Assembly: GCA_007120555.1 (NCBI GenBank)
Contig: SKNL01000109.1
Location: 1 to 5,915 of the forward strand
DNA from: Balneolales bacterium
Lineage (GTDB): Bacteria; Bacteroidota; Rhodothermia; Balneolales; Natronogracilivirgulaceae
DNA: 5,915 nt
Direction: 5' to 3'
Of the stretch, positions 4,735-5,915 are shown one piece after another. Positions within the stretch are counted from its first letter, which is position 1. The number at the start of each line of letters is the position of its first letter. The position numbers were made by a program, and so were the translations under genes. The notes under the pieces were generated by a model that worked only from the letters and a program-made list of their open reading frames with translations, had not been told where the DNA came from and searched no databases.

Positions 4735-5915
4735 ATGCCGTCCAACACCATCATCATTCGCGGGGCCCGCGAGCACAACCTGAAGAATATCGACCTTGAT
4801 ATTCCACGCGACCGGTTTGTGGTCATTACGGGCATTTCCGGGTCGGGCAAGACCTCCCTGGCGTTCGACACGATCTATGCCGAGGGCCAGCGCCGGTTCA
4901 TGGAGTCGCTTTCGGCCTATGCACGGCAATTCCTGGGGATGATGGAACGGCCCGATACCGATTTCATCGACGGGCTCTCACCGGTCATCTCCATCGACCA
5001 GAAGACCACGAGCCGCAATCCCCGCTCCACGGTCGGCACCGTCACTGAGATTTACGATTACCTTCGGCTTCTGTTCGCCCGGGCCGGCACGCCCTACTCC
5101 TATCTTACCGGCAACCGCATGCAGAAGCAGACGCCCGAAGAGGTGGTGGGCAGCATCATGCAGCTGCCACAGGGCACTCGCGCCTACTGCATGGCGCCGG
5201 TGGTGCGCGGACGCAAGGGGCACTACCGCGAACTTTTCGAGCAGACACTCAAACAGGGGTTCATCCGGGTGCGCATCGACGGCGAGTTCCATGAACTCGA
5301 ACCCGGACTTCAGGCCGACCGTTACAAGACGCACGACATCGAAGTGGTGGTGGACCGGTTTGTCGTCTCCGAAAACAGCCGCAGCCGTATTGAGCAGAGC
5401 GTGCAGGTTGCGCTGGATATGGCCGACGGCAATCTGATACTGGCCATTGAGGATGCGGAAAGCGACCGTGGATTCCGTGACATGCTCTTCTCGCAGAACC
5501 TGTTCGATCCCGAAAGCGGCCTCTCCTACGACGAGCCGGCGCCCAACATGTTCTCGTTCAACTCACCGTACGGCGCATGTACGGACTGTGACGGACTCGG
5601 CTACCGGTACGACGTGGATCCCGGCCTGGTGATCCCCAACCGAAAACAGAGCATCGAAGAGGGTGCCATCCGTTTTCTCGGCAAACCGCGCAGCATTTTC
5701 GTATTCAAGCAGCTCGAAGCGGTCTTTCAGTCCCACGGGGCATCGTTCCGCACCCCGTATGAGGAATTGCCCGAAGATTTGCGGGATGTCATCATGCACG
5801 GCAGCGGTGAGCGCAAGTATGATATCACCTATGACTTCCGCGAAAGCAATGTCACCTACAAGCACAGCTTTCCGGGTATCTGCGCGCTGATACGCGACCA
5901 GTACGGGTCATCGAA
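4735..5915 (+). CDS. uvrA: Excinuclease ABC subunit UvrA, N-terminal part (cut by window edge)
   Basis: UvrA is the damage-sensing ATPase of nucleotide excision repair. It dimerises, scans DNA and loads UvrB. The 393 codons here are roughly the first 40% of a protein of about 940 residues. The N-terminal ATPase half is clear: Walker A GISGSGKT (33-40), then FDTIYAEGQRRFMESLSAYARQ (44-65), and the UvrA signature TTSRNPRSTVGTVTEIYDYLRLLFAR (91-116). Residues about 118-247 are the UvrB-binding region, with GRKGHYRELFEQ at 159-170. In the first zinc module only C282 and C285 remain; the partner pair is D258 and S261. The ATG at 4735 places the first conserved block (IIIRGAREHNLKNI, 6-19) at the usual distance. 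No Shine-Dalgarno sequence is nearby. The second ATPase half and second zinc finger lie off the window. Confidence 0.96.
   Translation, partial: MPSNTIIIRGAREHNLKNIDLDIPRDRFVVITGISGSGKTSLAFDTIYAEGQRRFMESLSAYARQFLGMMERPDTDFIDGLSPVISIDQKTTSRNPRSTVGTVTEIYDYLRLLFARAGTPYSYLTGNRMQKQTPEEVVGSIMQLPQGTRAYCMAPVVRGRKGHYRELFEQTLKQGFIRVRIDGEFHELEPGLQADRYKTHDIEVVVDRFVVSENSRSRIEQSVQVALDMADGNLILAIEDAESDRGFRDMLFSQNLFDPESGLSYDEPAPNMFSFNSPYGACTDCDGLGYRYDVDPGLVIPNRKQSIEEGAIRFLGKPRSIFVFKQLEAVFQSHGASFRTPYEELPEDLRDVIMHGSGERKYDITYDFRESNVTYKHSFPGICALIRDQYGSS

Noticed and set aside
4617..4799. Plus-strand 60-codon open frame running into the uvrA start
   Set aside because: It overlaps the uvrA N-terminus in another frame, has no family features, and its end is the shifted reading of conserved uvrA codons.

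Overview
The window carries five protein-coding regions and one gene-poor stretch of about 570 bp. It looks like a Bacteroidota-type genome, perhaps on the Balneola/Rhodothermus side. The reasons are moderately GC-rich genes, almost no Shine-Dalgarno sequences before the starts, and a UvrA that resembles Bacteroidota UvrA in its UvrB-binding region and altered zinc finger. The phylum is inferred from remembered family features, not from a search.

Layout: (1) 1-694, minus strand, a class I SAM-dependent methyltransferase whose C-terminus lies beyond the left edge. (2) 867-2203, plus strand, a two-gene unit of pyrF (orotidine 5'-phosphate decarboxylase) and rnhA (RNase HI) joined by a 4-base ATGA overlap. 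(3) 2213-4162, minus strand, a two-gene unit in which a secreted Asp-box beta-propeller protein lies 12 bp upstream of tsaD (tRNA t6A synthesis). It runs convergently into rnhA, and a stem plus T-run over the tsaD stop codon looks like its terminator. (4) 4163-4734, intergenic. (5) 4735-5915, plus strand, the N-terminal 393 codons of uvrA, cut by the right edge. Most genes are housekeeping functions (pyrimidine synthesis, RNA/DNA hybrid removal, tRNA modification, nucleotide excision repair) and do not form one pathway.

The unusual part is the intergenic stretch. Three foldback units repeat there with a period of about 95-97 bp. All three share a nearly constant 20-nt core. The arms around the core differ between units, yet each left arm is complementary to its own right arm. 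A fourth copy of the right-arm sequence covers the start codon of the propeller gene. This pattern suggests that the fold itself is conserved, and I do not recognise it as a named element. Between this array and uvrA, four GTGACA-like motifs spaced 18-22 bp apart include a 19-bp direct repeat. They could be a decayed insertion-sequence end or a regulator-binding array.
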